From NCBI GenBank assembly GCA_008638375.1, contig CM018052.1, positions 11,279,006-11,343,005 on the forward strand: a stretch of DNA of 64,000 nucleotides, read 5' to 3'. The notes under the pieces were generated by a model that worked only from the letters and a program-made list of their open reading frames with translations, ran no database searches and was not told the origin of the DNA. The first letter of the stretch is position 1, and each line of letters begins with the position of its first letter. This DNA is from Nyssa sinensis. Lineage: Eukaryota; Streptophyta; Magnoliopsida; Cornales; Nyssaceae. Below, piece after piece: positions 1-11,660 of the stretch. Both the position numbers and the translations under genes were made by a program.

Positions 1-1345
1 GATTTAATGATAATTAAATCAAGTGATATTATGAAATGTAACCAGACTTTGAAATGTGATTTTAGGAACCTTCAATTAAAGGAAGGATTTTTGAGAAAAA
101 ACCCTTGGATTTCAGGTGAGTGTTTCATACCATATTGAGGTAGAAATTTTCATTATAGATATAAATATTGAACTCTTTTATGATGTATCGATATATGATA
201 TCATTTCCCTTTATAGCCTTTGTTTAAAAGTTATACTGTATACGTTTTGAATGATCTATTGAGAACTATATTGTCTTCTTTGACCTAAGAAAATGCGTTT
301 GTAACATACTCAAACGTTATATGATCTTCTTACAAATGTTTGAACTGTTTTAACTGAATACCAAATAAGGAACTTTGATTTGAGAAATTGAACTGCTATT
401 GATGATTATCGATTTTGGATATGATTTTAATGCTTTGGATAGAACACTCTTCTATGATTGGTCGCTATCGAATAGGTTGTGACTTATCGAACCTTGCCAC
501 AGGGTATATTGTGGTGAGCTGGTGTGATACGGCATATCGAACTAGTCTATCGATCTCAGTCAGTGATGTTCTAATTTGTTGGTCATAGAAGTCAAATATA
601 TAGATTTGAATATGAATATTGAATATGAACCATGATTGAATATGATTTGTCGACCTATGATTTATCGAACTATGTTATCGAACTATGATTCATTGAACTA
701 TGTTATTGAACTATGATTTATTGAACTATGTTATTGAACTGTGATTTTGATTTATTGAACTATATTATAGATTATCGATTTACGATTATCATTGAATTGA
801 GATTTATTGGAAGTGAATTTGATTCCATTATCTTGTTACTATAATTAAGATAACATATGATATATGTGATCATTGACATTTCAGTATTGAATTATATAGC
901 AGTTTTGAAACCCTTGGTATGTTATGGAATACTCACGAGCTGTTGAGCTCATACAGATTTTTATCCAATATATTTCAGGTAACGATATCGGCAAAGAAAT
1001 AGCAGGTTCAGGCAGGATAGTCAGAAACTTATAAAGCTAAGAACCCTTTTTCTATTAGGATTTTGCTAGTCATGATGTAGTTGCTTTTGGGCAAATTTTG
1101 GATTGTACATCGAATATGGCATCAGCAAGCTTTGAAAAATTACATCATGTACTTTTTTAGTTACTATGGAATGTATATATAGACGACTGATGTTGACTTG
1201 TGTATTGACGCTTCCGTAATAGAGAAAGAATTTTATTCCAATGCTTTTGATTAATGGAATGAGGAAAACGTTGTGATCATTGAAAATGGCCTCGGTGGCC
1301 GATCACGAACCCTTGATCTGCATGGGTCGGATTTGGGGTCATGAC
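1..1345 (+). repeat. 5' LTR, right part only
   Basis: This is the last 1345 bp of the 5' LTR and aligns with 4859-6184. It ends in CATGACA directly before the primer binding site. The two copies differ by scattered substitutions and by 19 bp of length, at least partly from copy number in the short TTATCGAACTATG-type repeat near 640-770. Confidence 0.85.
640..770 (+). repeat. Short tandem repeat inside LTR (TATYGAACTATG units)
   Basis: Runs of a 14-17 bp unit around TATCGAACTATGAT occur here and in the 3' LTR at about 5500-5610. The 5' copy has more units than the 3' copy, so the array changed length after insertion. Confidence 0.7.
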
Positions 1346-1349
1346 AGAG

Positions 1350-1362
1350 TGGTATCAGCGCC
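1350..1362 (+). promoter_or_regulatory. Primer binding site, initiator tRNA-Met type
   Basis: TGGTATCAGCGCC lies 4 bp after the 5' LTR end. It matches the usual plant retrotransposon site TGGTATCAGAGCC at 12 of 13 bases. Reverse transcription of the element would start here. Confidence 0.85.
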
Positions 1363-1764
1363 AAGGTTAATGGTCTTTGGAAAAGACCAAAGCTGGAATT
1401 GGAGTTCAGGAATAGGGAACTCTAGCGAACTAGGGAAACATTGAAAGATAGAGGTTGTTACCTGGATTTTAGAGTTAGTATTTCCCGAAAAATAGAATTA
1501 GTGATAAGATAGAAAATCTGATGGGCCTTGTTGATTGGGTGATAGAATAACGATAGAAAGTGATTATTTGAATCACTCTTGGAGTCGATTAGATTACCTC
1601 TTACTGATGGCTTAAGAGTGACAACATGGACCAAATGAAACTGGAAATTTTAGTTGAGTATGTTATATGAATATGCAACGTTCTGATATAAGTTGCATAT
1701 AAATTGATGATGAGATGATTGGAGAATTCTGAATATTTTTGTATGAATATAGGTGAAATCAAGA

Positions 1765-2733
1765 ATGGCGGATATAACAAATACCAATCACGGAGAAAAT
1801 GCTAGAGAAGATCCTGGCAGAGTGGAACAGGCCCTGAACGACTTAGTTTGTGAATTGAGGCAGCAGAACAATGGAGAGAATAGAAGGCCCAATGTAAATT
1901 CGACAAATCAGGCAAGTTTAACGGAACGATTCATGAAACTCCAGCCACCTACATTTGCAGGAGCTCCTAAGGTGGATGAGGTTGAGACATGGATAATGGG
2001 CATAAAAGATATCTTCGAGGTAATAGAATGTCCTGAAGATAAAAAGGTCACTCTTGCTGCCTTTAGACTACAAGGGGAAGCGAAATGTTGGTGGAACTTG
2101 ATAAAAAGAAATTATGTAACTGGAGTGCCATTCTTAGCTTGGGAAAGGTTTAAGGAGTTGCTGTATGAGAAGTACTTTCCAAAAGTTGGTCGTGAAAGAA
2201 AGAAAGTAGAGTTTATCGAGCTGAAGCAAGGAAATATTATAGTGGCTGAGTATGAAGCCAAATTCATTGAGTTAGCTCGTTTTTCCCCAGATATGATAAA
2301 GATAGAACGGGAAAAAATAAAGAAATTTGAGCAGGGGTTGAAAAGAAACATTCATGATCGCATATCGTTGTTTCAGTCTGAATCGTATTCTGAGATAGTA
2401 AATATGGCCTTAATTGCATAAAGGAATAATGAAGAATATATGAAGGAAGTAAACCAAACAAAGAGGAGTGCAGTAGCTGAGAAAACTTTGGAGACCTCAA
2501 ACAAGAGACGTGAACTTTCAAAAGCTCGAGGAAAAGAGCCGGAGCAAGATAAGCCAGAAAAATGTCAGCGATGTAGAGGTCGCCATAGTGATGACCAATG
2601 CAGGTGGAACACAGGAGCTTGTTTCGGATGTGGCAAGAAAGGGCATCTAGTGAAAGATTGCCTAGAAAGAATAGGACAAGCACGAGTCTATCAGCTGATA
2701 GGCAATTGCCCCGCCCCTAACAAGAAAGTTTGA
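1765..2733 (+). pseudogene. gag: Gag polyprotein of gypsy element, one in-frame stop
   Basis: Gag forms the virus-like particle that packages the element's RNA in the cytoplasm. The ATG at 1765 begins MADITNTN. A retrotransposon gag domain follows over about residues 55-200, with LQPPTFAGAP, then ETWIMGIKDIF, CWWNLIKRNY and YFPKVGRERK. A zinc knuckle CFGCGKKGHLVKDC (CCHC) lies near the end. A single TAA at 2419-2421 interrupts the frame between ALIA and RNNEEYMKE, and the same frame then continues to the TGA at 2731-2733. It is most simply a one-base nonsense change at a codon that in relatives tends to be GAA. Apart from that stop the gene is intact and about 323 codons long. No protease or pol follows. 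Confidence 0.85.
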
Positions 2734-2847
2734 GGTACAAATATTATTTTGAGTTGTCAACTATTAACTTATTATGGAAATTAGTATGATAAATTAATTA
2801 TAGACACCCCTAGCTAAGTCAAGTTTGGAGGACCAAACTTTTTAATG

Positions 2848-2856
2848 ATGGGAGAA
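2848..2856 (+). promoter_or_regulatory. Polypurine tract
   Basis: ATGGGAGAA sits immediately before the 3' LTR start TGTAATACC. The preceding sequence (AGTTTGGAGGACCAAACTTT) is the 3'-end motif typical of Tekay/Del-type elements; comparable versions occur before the LTR starts at 6743 and 53217. Confidence 0.75.
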
Positions 2857-3644
2857 TGTAATACCCTGACTCAAGTTAGGTGGGACCGACCCGAATTAGG
2901 CAGTACCCGACTCGGGTTAGATCGGGCCGTGACAAACCCCGACTTAATTAGTGAAATGATTTATGTTAATAATATACTTAAGAATTAAATTGACATATCA
3001 AATTATCAGATTGAGTGAGTAACAATCAATTGTCCAATAAGACACGTAAATCGAGAACGGTCAAAAGTGATTTGACCCCGAACTATAGGCCCAAATATGA
3101 CGTGAATAAAAATGGACGTACGTGTGAATGATAGGCATGTTATACGAGACACAAATATGAATGATACGAAATCCCAAGTATTCCAGGGGTCGCCAGTATC
3201 GAAGTCATATTTTTACAGAAAAATGTGCCAAAAATATGTGTATTAAATGCACTTATGTATATGCATAATTTCACGTTAAATTACATATATATATATAATG
3301 AGTGAATATGTATAATTATATATGATACACTTATGTATTAAATATATGAGTATATACGGCTGTCTTATATATATATCAGTACATATATGTATATATACAT
3401 ATGTAAACTAGAGAATAAATAAAGAAATTAAAAGAAAGGAAGTAAGAAGAAACCAGAGTGAAGTAGAAGGTATATAAACTTGTAAGAATGAATTAGAGGA
3501 ATTGAGAAGAATTAGGAAAGAGAATTAGTGGCTGCATGCAGCTATCCTCTATTGAAAAGAAAAAAAGATGAAGAAAATGAAGCAATTCAATAGGTGGCAA
3601 TGCCATTGACTTTAAGTCGGTTTAGAAGAGAAATAAAAGGGGGG

Positions 3645-3691
<47 letters not shown>

Positions 3692-6184
3692 TGAAAGAAA
3701 GAAACTGAGGAGTAAACGGATTCAGAGAAGAAGGAGAAGTTGTAGAAAAATTGTAAGTTAATTTTTGAATTTTTGAATTATAGCATGAAGCATTTTTAGT
3801 TTCAATTATTTATAGGGTCTTAGTCTACATGCTTTAAATTTTAGTTTGCAGAAATAATGGATAAAAATCATGTAGGATTGAGTTAGAAATGTGGAGTTAC
3901 CGGTTGAGGGAAAAATCTAGAAACCTATGATTTTATGTTTAAAACTTAAACTAATTAAATGGAATATGAAATAATTGCATGCAAAAGGTGAAAGAAGGAA
4001 AATATGGGTTACAACAGTGAAAGAAAATACATGAAATTAAAAAGTTCAGTTGACCGGAAAATACAAATGGGTGTCGGAAAACCAGTTTATTTAAGGTTGG
4101 AACTTGTTTTAAAAGATTCCTTAGGTGTTTAGGATCATTTTGATACAAAAACGGTAAAAAGTCAACGTTAAAAATATGCAAAACAGGGAGTTTTTACGAC
4201 TTTCCGGCGACCGATGTCGGCGAGTGGTCGGAAGGGATGACCGGATTTTCGTGCAGGAAGATGAGGGAAAGAGGTTAGCTATGGGTTGGACCTTGGGCTG
4301 GGCGCAGTGACGGGCTGCTTCAAAATTGAAGTTGGTTTATAAGGAAATTAAGAAAAAAATGGGAAGTGAGGCGTTGCTGCTGGGAGTTGAGCACTAGAGC
4401 CGCACCATGTGAGGGAGTCTTCCCACCACTGTGCTACACATGCACATGTGGGAAAAGTTGGCTTTTATATATATATATATAATGTAAAAATTTAATTAAA
4501 TAATTTAATTAGTATTTAAATAGTTCCCGATGTCCAAATTAAACAAATAAATAGGGTAAGTTTACTATTTCAAACATTTTGAACCCAATGGTGGGGTCTA
4601 TTTCACAAAAAGAGACCCCAAAAAATAAAGACCCGTAAAAGTGCAAAATGACCGTTTTACCCTTTTTAGTACCGAAGTCCAAATTGAAATCCGTAAAAGT
4701 CTAAACTAATTATATTCGACATTCCGAACTCAATGGTAGACTTCGTTTTGCCAAATAAGATACTTAAAACTATTGATGTATGAAATTGAAAAATTCTAGA
4801 AATTAATACGCCTAAGACTTAAAGAAGCTACCTAGGAAAGGTAACTAAAATAGAAAGAGATTTAATGATAACTAAATCAAGTGATATTATGGAATGTAAC
4901 CAGACTTTGAAATATGATTTTAGGAACCTTCAACTAAAGGAAGGATTTTTGAGAAAAAGCCCTTGGATTTCAGATGAGTGTTTCATACCATATTTAGGTA
5001 GAAATTTTCATTATAGATATAAATATTGAACTCTTTTATGATGTATCGACATATGATATCATTTCCCTTTATAGCCTTTGTTTAACAGTTATACTGTATA
5101 CGTTTTGAATGATCTATTGACAACTATATTGTCTTCTTTGACCTAAGAAAATGTGTTTGTAAGATACTCAAATGTTATATGATCTTCTTACAAATGTTTG
5201 AACTGTTTTAACCGAATACCAAATAAGGAATTTTGATTTGAGTAATTGAACTGCTATTGATGATTATCGATTTTGGATATGATTTTAATGCTTTGGATAA
5301 AACACTCTTCTATGATTGGTCGCTATCGAATAGGTTGTGACTTATCGAACCTTGCCACAGGGTATATTGTGGTGAGCCGGTGTGATACATCATATCGAAC
5401 TAGTCTATCGATCTCAGTCAACGAGGTTCTAATTTGCTGGCCATAGAAGTCAAATATATAGATTTGAATATAACTATTGAATATGAACCATGATTGAATA
5501 TGATTTATCGAACTATGATTTTGAGTTATCGAACTATGATTCATTGAACTATGTTATTGAACTATGATTTATTGAACTGTGATTTTGATTTATTGAACTA
5601 TATTATTGATTATCAATTTACGATTGTCATTGAATTGAGATTTCTTAGAAGTGAATTTGATTCCATTATCTTGTTACTATAATTAAGATAACATATGATA
5701 TATGTGATCATTGACATTTCAGTATTGAATTATATAGCAGTTTTGAAACCCTCGGTATGTTATGGAATACTCACGAGCTGTTGAGCTCATACGGATTTTT
5801 ATCCAATATATTTCAGGTAACAATATCAGCAAAGAAATAGCAAGTTCAAGCAGGATAGTCAGAAACTTATAAAGCTAAGAACCCTTTTTGTATTAGGATT
5901 TTGCTAGTCATGATGTAGTTGCTTTTGGGCAAATTTTGGATTGTACATCGAATATGGCATCAGCAGGCTTTGAAAAATTACATCATGTACTTTTGTAGTT
6001 ACAATGGAATGTATATATAGATGACTGATGTTCACTTGTGTATTGACGTTTCCACAATAGAAAAAGAATTTTATTCCGCTGCTTTTGATTAATTGAATAA
6101 GAAAAACGTTGTGATCATTGAAAAAGGCCTTGGTGGCCGATCACGAACCCTTGATCTTTATGGGCCGGATTTAGGGTCGTGACA
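2857..6184 (+). repeat. 3' LTR, 3328 bp
   Basis: It runs from TGTAATACCC to GTCGTGACA. Inside it, in order: a TATA-rich stretch at 3270-3400, a GA microsatellite at 3647-3688, a GC-rich patch at 4200-4260, the degenerate LTR module described under findings at 4557-4760, and the short tandem array near 5500-5610. No gene is seen in it. Open frames of 60-76 codons here look accidental. Confidence 0.85.
3639..3688 (+). repeat. Poly-G and (GA)n microsatellite in LTR
   Basis: A run of Gs leads into about 20 GA units, about 790 bp from the LTR start. Similar GA tracts occur in most other large LTRs of the window. Confidence 0.95.
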
Positions 6185-6742
6185 TGACTCATTGCTCATA
6201 TGTCCGTCAAGAGAACTATTATTGAATCGTGTTTGATATAGAACACATGAAATACATACCAAGGACACAGATATTCTTAAATAGTTGACTTGAGGTCGGG
6301 GAACAATTAGTTGAACGGCAGGCCTATTATAGAGGGAATGACACTTAGAAACCAATATAAACTCTATGAGTTCTATATGATACTATTGGAATGATATATA
6401 TACCCCAGATATGTTAGTAGACTTAATGGACATAGTTTTAAAGCTACATTTAGAAAATTTCATGATTTTGTTCACCAAAATGATGTCTTACATTTACGGA
6501 GAACTAGGAGAACCATAGTAAGGAATTGAGATTCACTTGAGGGTTTTGAAATACACTTGAAATTATAGAGAGAATAGTACAATGATCTGATATGACTGTA
6601 AAACTTGATTCTCAGCAGAAATTTTTTATCTAGTTAAATGTAAACACCTATTCAAGTTATACCACGATGTTAGAGGAAACAAGGGAATCACCGGAGTTAG
6701 AACTGCTAAGTTTGGGGACAAACTTATTTTAAAGGGTAAGAA
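6185..6742 (+). mobile_element. 3' interior remnant of a second gypsy element
   Basis: This stretch sits between the end of the Gag-only element and the next LTR. Its end has the 3' signature of a Tekay-like element: AGTTTGGGGACAAACTTATT, then purine-rich AAAGGGTAAGAA, then TGTAATATCCCGACC. No protein domain is recognisable. The simplest reading is that the Gag-only element inserted into the interior of this second element, whose upstream part lies outside the window. Confidence 0.55.
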
Positions 6743-7267
6743 TGTAATATCCCGACCCGGGATATGGCACGTAAATCGAGATAGACCAGGTCTAGTAATA
6801 CCTAGTTGTAACCCGAGTTGTTAAGCTCTATATCATGATATTATATGGACTGAACAGTAATTACATGTGAACGGTTTATTTTGTACAGTCAGTGTCGGGC
6901 GATACCTGAGCAACCCAGGACCAAGTCTCGTAATATGTGCACGCACGTATTTCCATGCACGTGTACGTTTGCAAGGTATAAATATATGTATATATATATA
7001 TATGTATAGTATTGTATAATGTATGTGTTAAATGGAAATACAAAGGAAGTGAAGAGGGACTGCATGTGGGATTGTGTGTGGTAGTGTGTAGTATGACATA
7101 TGCATGTAAATGGCTGTGTGTGTATGTGTCGGTGTGTGTTTGTGTGTATTGGAGAGAGAGGCAGCAAGGCTGCTGACAACCATGTTAACATATATGCAAG
7201 TGGGTATATATATATACATATTATGTTATATAAGTGTCAAGAAAGTCAAAAGAAGGGGCTGAGGGAT

Positions 7268-7269
<2 letters not shown>

Positions 7270-7312
<43 letters not shown>
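7270..7312 (+). repeat. (GA)n microsatellite in LTR
   Basis: About 21 GA units. Open frames across it encode only alternating RE or LS runs and are not genes. Confidence 0.95.
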
Positions 7313-7316
<4 letters not shown>

Positions 7317-9778
7317 AAAGAAGGAAAGGCGGTTGATGTGCTCATGTATATATATATATATATACGTGTAAGTTGAAGGAAAAATAGAAAGAATGAGACA
7401 AATAGAGGAGCTGTGAACAATTTAGGAGGATACAGAAGGATTTATGAGGATCCAAAAAGAGAAATTAGAAGAAGAAGGAGGTACGGCCACTCAGAGAAAT
7501 TCAGAAGGAGGTAAGCACTTGGTCTCTGTTTTTAAGATTTTAAAGCAAGAATGGTAGATTTGTTCGTTGGATCTTGTAGAGTATAAAAATTTAGAAATTA
7601 ATGCAAAAAGAATCAATAAAAAAGACTTAGAAATGAGATAGAACAAGGGAGTTATAGGTTCACATGGATCTTTTGGTTTTGTGATTTTTGGGCATGAAGT
7701 TTGAATTAAATGAAGAGGAACTAATCCTCTTGAGTACAGAAGTTGATTAGAAGAGAAAATTGGGGGAAAACAGTAGGAAAAGGGGTCTAAAAAAATGAAG
7801 GATTCAGTTGGCCAGTGTGTCACCGGAGCAACTGATTCTCCATATTCGTAGAGCTAGAAAAGGTTTTGAGGAAAACAAAATATGGGGTTATGATCTTGAA
7901 GAGGAGAGGAAGAGGATGGCATCGAAAATTGGTAGGAAAATGATTAGAAATGGGTTGCCATCGTCGGAGAAGGTGACGAAACCCTACTGTTATGTCGCCG
8001 GATAATCGGGGAAGAAGATGATGAATGCTGTCCTAAACGGTGTCGTGTGGTTGTTATATATACTCATACTGCGTCGTTTTAGCTATTCTGTTTTAATGTA
8101 TATATAAATATATATTAAATATGGCTGTTTGGTTGCAAGGATATGAAATAGAGGTTAATAAACTAAGGGGGAATAAGGATATCCTATACTGGGTTAAAGG
8201 GTAACCGTTGTTTGGTTTCAGAAATTAGAGACAAAAATAGCGGGGGCTGCTGCCCCCAAGGTTCGAACAGGAGACCAAGTAAGGGAAGATCCAAACCACG
8301 CGTACATGGGCCCCTAAGTCACTAAGGCCCATGTGGCCATATATTGCTTTGTATATGTATTTATTTTATAGTTAATTAATTAATTAAATTATTAAATAAA
8401 TTCAATTAATTAAGGAATTTAAAGATAATTAAAATGAAGTATAAATTGAATGAATGAATAGTATTTTTTTTTATGTAACGGGCATTCTAAGGCCAATGGA
8501 AGGGTCCGTTTTACGAGACAGTCCCCAAAAATAAAGATTAGTAGAAATGCTAAAGTGACCATAATGCCCCTAATGGAACCCAAACCCAAATAGAATTCTG
8601 CGAAAGCCTAAACCGACTTTCTTCGGCATTCCGGACTCAATAGTAAAGTCTAAATTAGTGATAGAGATACTTATAATAGCAAGGTATAAAATTTGATGAA
8701 TAGCATTAAAACCGAGATGTATTTATTGATGTATAGGGAACTCAAAAGGAAAGGGAAAAATCACAGGATACTGATATAAGAACGCATTTAGAGGTAAGTA
8801 AAACTTATTCTCTTCCTTGTGGTGTTTCCAAGCCAAGCTTATTCCATTTACTGCCGAACTTGTACTCTTGAACGTACCTGATATTATTGTTTTCCACAAT
8901 GTGATATTGTTCTATCTTGTAGACCTTGATTGACTGTTATATCATTGTTATCATACCATACCATGCCTTAAAAGGCCTACTGTTATGTTTTTACTAAATA
9001 TATGATATTCCATTTTTATACTCTTATGGAATCACTTATGATCATGATATGTTTATGTATACCAGATTTGTGCTCAATCATAATATCCATCTGATGCTTT
9101 CTGATCTATTAGAGACCTACAGGTCAAGTTCGTGAACGGACATATGGCAATACATTGGAGTTTTGTTTGATTGGAGTTTCGATTGGGGATATGCCAGGCC
9201 CCAAATGACCGAGGGTATGCCAAACCCTGAAACAGTATAAATGCATCTCTTATATGATTGATATGGTTGCGATTGTTGAATGACACTATTCCCTATGCTT
9301 TATCTTATATTGAGAGAATATTCCTTATTGAATTGATTGTGATCTATTTATTGTGGCAGTACATTCATGTTGATACATTGTTATTGAGAGTTCCATGTTT
9401 ATGTTATATCCATTACTTCTGATTGTATATTGTGACCCCACTGTCCATTATCCTTTATGACAACTGTTCTCATTGGCTATCACAACATCTTATTTCTTAT
9501 GATTAGCTATCATATTCTTATTCATGGATTCATATTCTTTATGATCACCGATACTAGTGTCGAAGATAGGAATTTACTTGCTGAGCTTTTGTAGCTCATT
9601 CCATTTACTTACCATTTTTCAAGTAGTGACGCTGCAAGACCCTAGTAGGAGTCTGAGAGCGTAGGAGGACATTTTGAGGAAATGTACTAGTATATGTTGT
9701 AGTTCTCCCATGTATTCACCACCCACGGGTGCTGGTTATGTCTTGTTCTTATTTCGACTATTGTAGAACCACATTATG

Positions 9779-9886
9779 TATTGAATAGACGTCCGCTGAT
9801 TATTGTATTGAATAGACCTACACTGATTATTGTATTAAATAGACTTCCGTTGATTATTGTATTGAATAGACTTCCGTTAATTATTG
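9779..9886 (+). repeat. 27-bp tandem repeat, four copies
   Basis: The unit starts TATTGAATAGAC and ends GATTATTG. Four consecutive copies of exactly 27 bp differ at a few positions. They lie about 120 bp before the LTR end. Confidence 0.9.
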
Positions 9887-10006
9887 TTTTAACTTTTTAG
9901 TACATTGCATCTTAGTACTACGATACAAGAATGAAAAAAGTCGGGACGGCCTTAAGGTCAGCCCCGTGACACAAGATCAGTATAGGGTGGGTTTTGGGTC
10001 GTGACA

Positions 10007-10695
10007 GGGTGAGAGTGCCATGATTGAGGGTTTATTAGATATCCTAAAAATTAATTTTGACTTTCCTCATAATGTGTTTTATAAGATACCGAGGGCAGCA
10101 GATCGCCCATCAGATATTGGGAAAGGGGAGATCTGTGCCTACCTCGAATGGTTTGAGGTCGGTGTACGCTTTCCCCTCTATCTATTAATCAATGAATTTT
10201 TTTGCTAGTTCAAGATATGTCCTACTGAACTAAACATTAATAGTTGGAGGCATTTGATGGCCTTTTTAGTTTTAGGACATCAGAATGGAGTTGAGGTGGA
10301 TCTGAACCTCGTTAGGAGTAATATGGATATGAAGTACCTGAAGTCAGAGGGGATGTTTTATATGTCTTTTGACAAGAGGTTCAAGCCACTGACCTCGGTA
10401 CCTACTTCCAATAAAACGTGGAAGAATTGATACTTCTTTGTTAAGGGTGGCTAGGAATATGAAAACTTCGAGAACAAGAGCAACTTCTTTCCTCAGTACA
10501 CTGGTTTCAAAGGTAAGCCTATCGAACTCAAACGTTTATACTTAATATCATACTTCTATTCTAATCTGACTGACAATGTTGAATATTTTATCTATCACAG
10601 ATAAGAAGGCTTAGAGAAGGTCGACTTTCACTCCCAACCTGCAAGAAAAGTATAGGAGGCTTATTCACCACCAAGACTGTCCTCACGACAAGATT
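10007..10695 (+). pseudogene. Extra ORF of Tat element, N-terminal part (gypsy-type transposon domain)
   Basis: The plus-strand reading includes RAADRPSDIGKGEICAYLEW, then FEVGVRFPLYLLINEFF, then CPTELNINSWRHLMAFLVLG, with stops between blocks. This pattern (aromatic 'Y.E.FE.G.RFPL' followed by 'CP.QL.PN.WR.L..F') is that of the plant family called putative gypsy-type transposon (Transposase_28). The function is unknown. A likely intron lies at about 10512-10601 (AAAGGTAAGC to ATCACAG). The N-terminus is cut by the LTR ending at 10006 and the C-terminal side by the insertion starting at 10696; the rest resumes at 19092. The ORF is antisense to the gag-pol of the Tat element at 20575-37573 and downstream of it, a known place for extra ORFs in Tat elements. 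Confidence 0.65.
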
Positions 10696-11442
10696 TGTAA
10701 CACCCCGACCCGATTTAATAAGAATTTAGTCACTAATTATTAATTAGTGACCTTAAAAAGAATAATTAAGAAATTTAACCGAAAATCGGATGACGATTTC
10801 AAAATAATTCCGAGACCTTAAAAATCAAGGTCGACTATCGGGAAAATAAAATACGACTACGCTTTATGAAGTCGGTACGTGAAGAGTGAATAATTAATTT
10901 AAAATCAAAGTGAAAATAATGCAAAATTTAAATAATAAATAATAAAATGAAAATAATAATAAATTAATAGCCAAGCAAGGCACAAAGGAGAAAATAGCAA
11001 AGATATAACTCAAATGTGAGGCCAAGGGGTTTTGAACCCTTGACCCAAAATAGATAAAGTCTTAAAGCCTAAAAAGTTACCACTTGGACTGCCCACCTAA
11101 TTGTGCCCTATATTGCAGAATATATGTATATATCTATAAAGTAACAAGACCCTACCTCCCAAATTGGCCAATGGCCTTACATGCAACCAAAAGAATTGAT
11201 TTTAAACTAAAACAAATAAAATAATAAGTGTCATTATATATCTACATTTCGTGTGTGTAATCTCCATTTCAGAAATCAGATTGTGATGTGAGTGTTTGTG
11301 TTGGCTAGAGAGAGAAAGTAGAGAGAGAGAGAGTGTGTTAGAGAGAGAAAGTGAAGAAGAAGAGAGGAGAAGAAGAAGAAGGCAGAGAAGAGTGCTTGCA
11401 TGGCTGCCTGATCTGAAGGGAACCACAAACCCTCAACCAAGA

Positions 11443-11484
<42 letters not shown>

Positions 11485-11660
11485 ACAGTCCAAAGGTATA
11501 AAAATCACCAAACTCCTTGTTTTTCTCTCTCTAAAAATTCCATAAATGCCTACTGTTTTAAGGTTCTTTTTACACATGCATGAATTTATAGAGTTGTAAA
11601 CTTGAATAAGGAGTAATGATTAAGCCCTAAACAGCCCCAAAACCACCAAACAAAACCAAA
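10696..11660 (+). repeat. Forward LTR fragment (5' part) of a gypsy element
   Basis: It starts TGTAACACCCCGACCC directly within the extra ORF. It has a GA tract at 11446-11483 followed by CACCAAACTCC and CTCTCTAAAAATTCC, which matches the solo LTR at 14485-14515 in order and spacing. After about 11660 the sequence reads as an LTR in the opposite direction, so only about 960 bp of this LTR remain. The junction is placed by eye and could be off by 100 bp. Confidence 0.55.

Larger units (their letters stand above)
1..6184 (+). mobile_element. Gag-only gypsy retrotransposon with giant LTRs (TR-GAG-like)
   Basis: Seen: bases 1-1345 repeat almost exactly as 4859-6184, so the window opens inside a 5' LTR, and 2857-6184 is the whole 3' LTR (3328 bp). 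The interior, 1346-2856, has a primer binding site, a gag gene and a polypurine tract, but no protease, RT, RNase H or integrase. Known: elements with LTRs plus gag only are described in plants as TR-GAG and need pol enzymes from a relative. By eye the LTRs differ at about 13 of the first 325 aligned bases. The LTR starts TGTAATACCC and ends GTGACA, as in large Tekay/Del-type LTRs. The right flank begins TGACT; the left flank is outside the window, so the target duplication cannot be tested. Confidence 0.8.
6743..10006 (+). repeat. 3' LTR (3264 bp) of a second Tekay-like element
   Basis: It begins TGTAATATCCCGACCCGG after a purine tract and ends GGGTCGTGACA. It has the same general layout as the first LTR but little close identity: a GA microsatellite at 7270-7312, the shared degenerate module at about 8475-8670, the CTTGCTGAGCTTTTGTAGC motif near 9578, and a 27-bp tandem repeat near its end. 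The 5 bp before it (AAGAA) and after it (GGGTG) do not match, so it is not a solo LTR; with 6185-6742 it fits as a 3' LTR. It cuts off the N-terminal end of the ORF at 10007. The frame at 7808-8005 inside it resembles nothing known. Confidence 0.7.

Noticed and set aside
7100..7420. Open frames rich in RERERE or LSLSLS
   Set aside because: Translations of the GA/CT microsatellite in an LTR. The same holds at 11296-11583 and 53905-54192.
7808..8005. 65-codon frame starting in the second LTR
   Set aside because: Within a non-coding LTR; no similarity recognised and not present in the other LTR families.
9779..9886. CRISPR-like array
   Set aside because: Contiguous tandem copies without spacers, in plant LTR DNA.
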